A DNA stretch of 64,000 nt from an uncultured Roseobacter sp. (GTDB taxonomy: Bacteria > Pseudomonadota > Alphaproteobacteria > Rhodobacterales > Rhodobacteraceae): assembly GCF_947492555.1 (NCBI RefSeq), contig NZ_CANLNE010000001.1, positions 1,178,001 to 1,242,000 on the forward strand, in the 5' to 3' direction. This document shows, piece by piece, positions 63,397 to 64,000 of this stretch (the first letter of the stretch is position 1; every line of letters begins with the position of its first letter). The notes below the pieces were generated by a model. That model saw only the letters and a program-made list of their open reading frames with translations, ran no database searches and was not told where the DNA came from. Position numbers and translations under genes: made by a program.

Positions 63397-63843
63397 ATGC
63401 ACTCAATTCCAACCCCGGCAAACGGCCCCTCACCCATTTTATCGGGAGCTCAGGCGGCTCAGGCTGTTCAAACAGCGCTCAGCAACGGTACAGCCCCCTT
63501 TGGATTGCCCGCCGCCATCATGCGCAAGCATGGCACAATGACCATGTTTTTCTACACGCCGGAGATCGAAGACCACCAGCCTGTACATGAACAGGATGAG
63601 GTCTATGTTGTAGTGCGCGGTCAGGGGCATTTCGTCATCGGGGATCATGAAAACCTGCTGCACAGATTCCCATTCAAATCAGGCGATGCAATTTTCGTTC
63701 CTGCTGGCGCAATACACCGTTTCGAGGAATTTTCGACTGACTTTGCCACATGGGTCGTCATGTTCGGTCCGGAGGGGGGCGAAGCGCAAAAAAACAGTGT
63801 GGCTGCCTTTGAGCAACAAGCGGATGCGCCGGAGGAAAGATAA
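63397..63843 (+). CDS. Cupin domain protein
   Basis: The 148-residue protein has a single cupin barrel: HQPVHEQDEVYVVVRGQGHF with motif 1 histidines and glutamate, and GDAIFVPAGAIHRFEEFSTD with the motif 2 histidine. Metal binding is therefore likely. It could be a small dioxygenase, isomerase or ligand sensor. GGAG lies about nine bases before the ATG. It follows the TAXI-TRAP genes by 157 bases and may act on the imported compound. Confidence 0.85.
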   Translation: MHSIPTPANGPSPILSGAQAAQAVQTALSNGTAPFGLPAAIMRKHGTMTMFFYTPEIEDHQPVHEQDEVYVVVRGQGHFVIGDHENLLHRFPFKSGDAIFVPAGAIHRFEEFSTDFATWVVMFGPEGGEAQKNSVAAFEQQADAPEER

Positions 63844-63879
63844 GATCATTCCTATCAATGAAATCAATGTTTTAATTTG

Positions 63880-64000
63880 TCATTGAGCCCCATGTCTGGC
63901 TGCCAGGTTCAAGAGCGCCTGCACCTGGCGCTCCAAATTTGACACGGATGATTGCTTTCCGCTGCTCAAAGCGGACAGAGAAGATATGAGAGAGCCTGAT
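63880..64000 (-). CDS. Possible 3' end of an unknown gene, cut by window edge
   Basis: About 39 codons read in from the right edge and end NLERQVQALLNLAARHGAQ before TGA at 63880. The pattern is amphipathic and protein-like, perhaps the tail of a regulator. A second frame on the same strand is open to 63874, so the call is weak. No family is recognised. Confidence 0.3.
   Translation of the reverse strand, partial: SGSLISSLSALSSGKQSSVSNLERQVQALLNLAARHGAQ

Overview
The window is high-GC Gram-negative DNA, most likely from a marine alphaproteobacterium of the Rhodobacterales (Roseobacter group). The support is a run of lineage-typical genes (UPF0262, DUF2948, the murA-hisD neighbourhood, TRAP and TAXI transporters, a 59-residue two-helix protein next to a small DksA-like protein), outer-membrane porin and lipoprotein genes, and GGAG-type ribosome binding sites. 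This is family recognition by eye; no database search was run.

Layout. 1-4.7 kb: a TRAP carrier (dctM cut by the window edge, dctQ) with an N-formylglutamate amidohydrolase-like enzyme, divergent from an RpiR regulator and an acyl-CoA synthetase. 4.8-11 kb: peroxiredoxin, a nitrate/sulfonate/taurine-type ABC importer, rpe, and a bifunctional beta-oxidation enzyme. 11-19 kb: a small methyltransferase, a four-gene peptide-type ABC importer, and an MFS carrier. 19-22.2 kb: a GNAT enzyme, a divergent SRPBCC/XRE pair and a LysR remnant. 22.3-31.4 kb: a large MscS-type channel divergent from a tightly overlapping seven-gene operon of four glycosyltransferases, a histidine phosphatase, a polysaccharide deacetylase and a methyltransferase. 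This operon is the strongest candidate for an undescribed pathway. 31.4-32.4 kb: two entericidin-like lipopeptides and small housekeeping proteins. 32.4-38.3 kb: a gene-poor, partly AT-rich stretch with a cluster of DnaA-box-like sites, an unknown membrane protein tucked behind lepA, and a two-gene toxin-antitoxin-like module (DUF4258-like protein plus Zn-ribbon/HTH protein).

38.3-45.2 kb: a porin, a lipoprotein and the core block murA-DUF2948-hisD-UPF0262-phosphatase-NTF2-GNAT. 45.3-47.4 kb: an intact tRNA-Thr beside a broken tRNA-Thr copy and an 11-bp tandem repeat, which looks like an integration scar, followed by an esterase. 47.4-50.7 kb: a TPR membrane protein and an ArsR-SRPBCC-reductase operon. 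50.7-54.8 kb: a six-gene zinc operon (Zur, a ZrgA-like His-rich protein, ABC ATPase and permease, two DUF3299 proteins) behind a clear Zur-box-like palindrome. 54.8-60.2 kb: a sulfatase, two glycosyltransferases and a methyltransferase with their own formylglycine-generating enzyme. 60.4-64 kb: a TAXI-TRAP importer with a cupin and a cut gene at the right edge.

Functional links. The formylglycine-generating enzyme should activate the nearby sulfatase, whose CxPSR motif is intact. Zur should control its own operon. The two small methyltransferases, 19 kb apart, are paralogues. Starts were chosen from ribosome binding sites and overlaps; all were made by eye.
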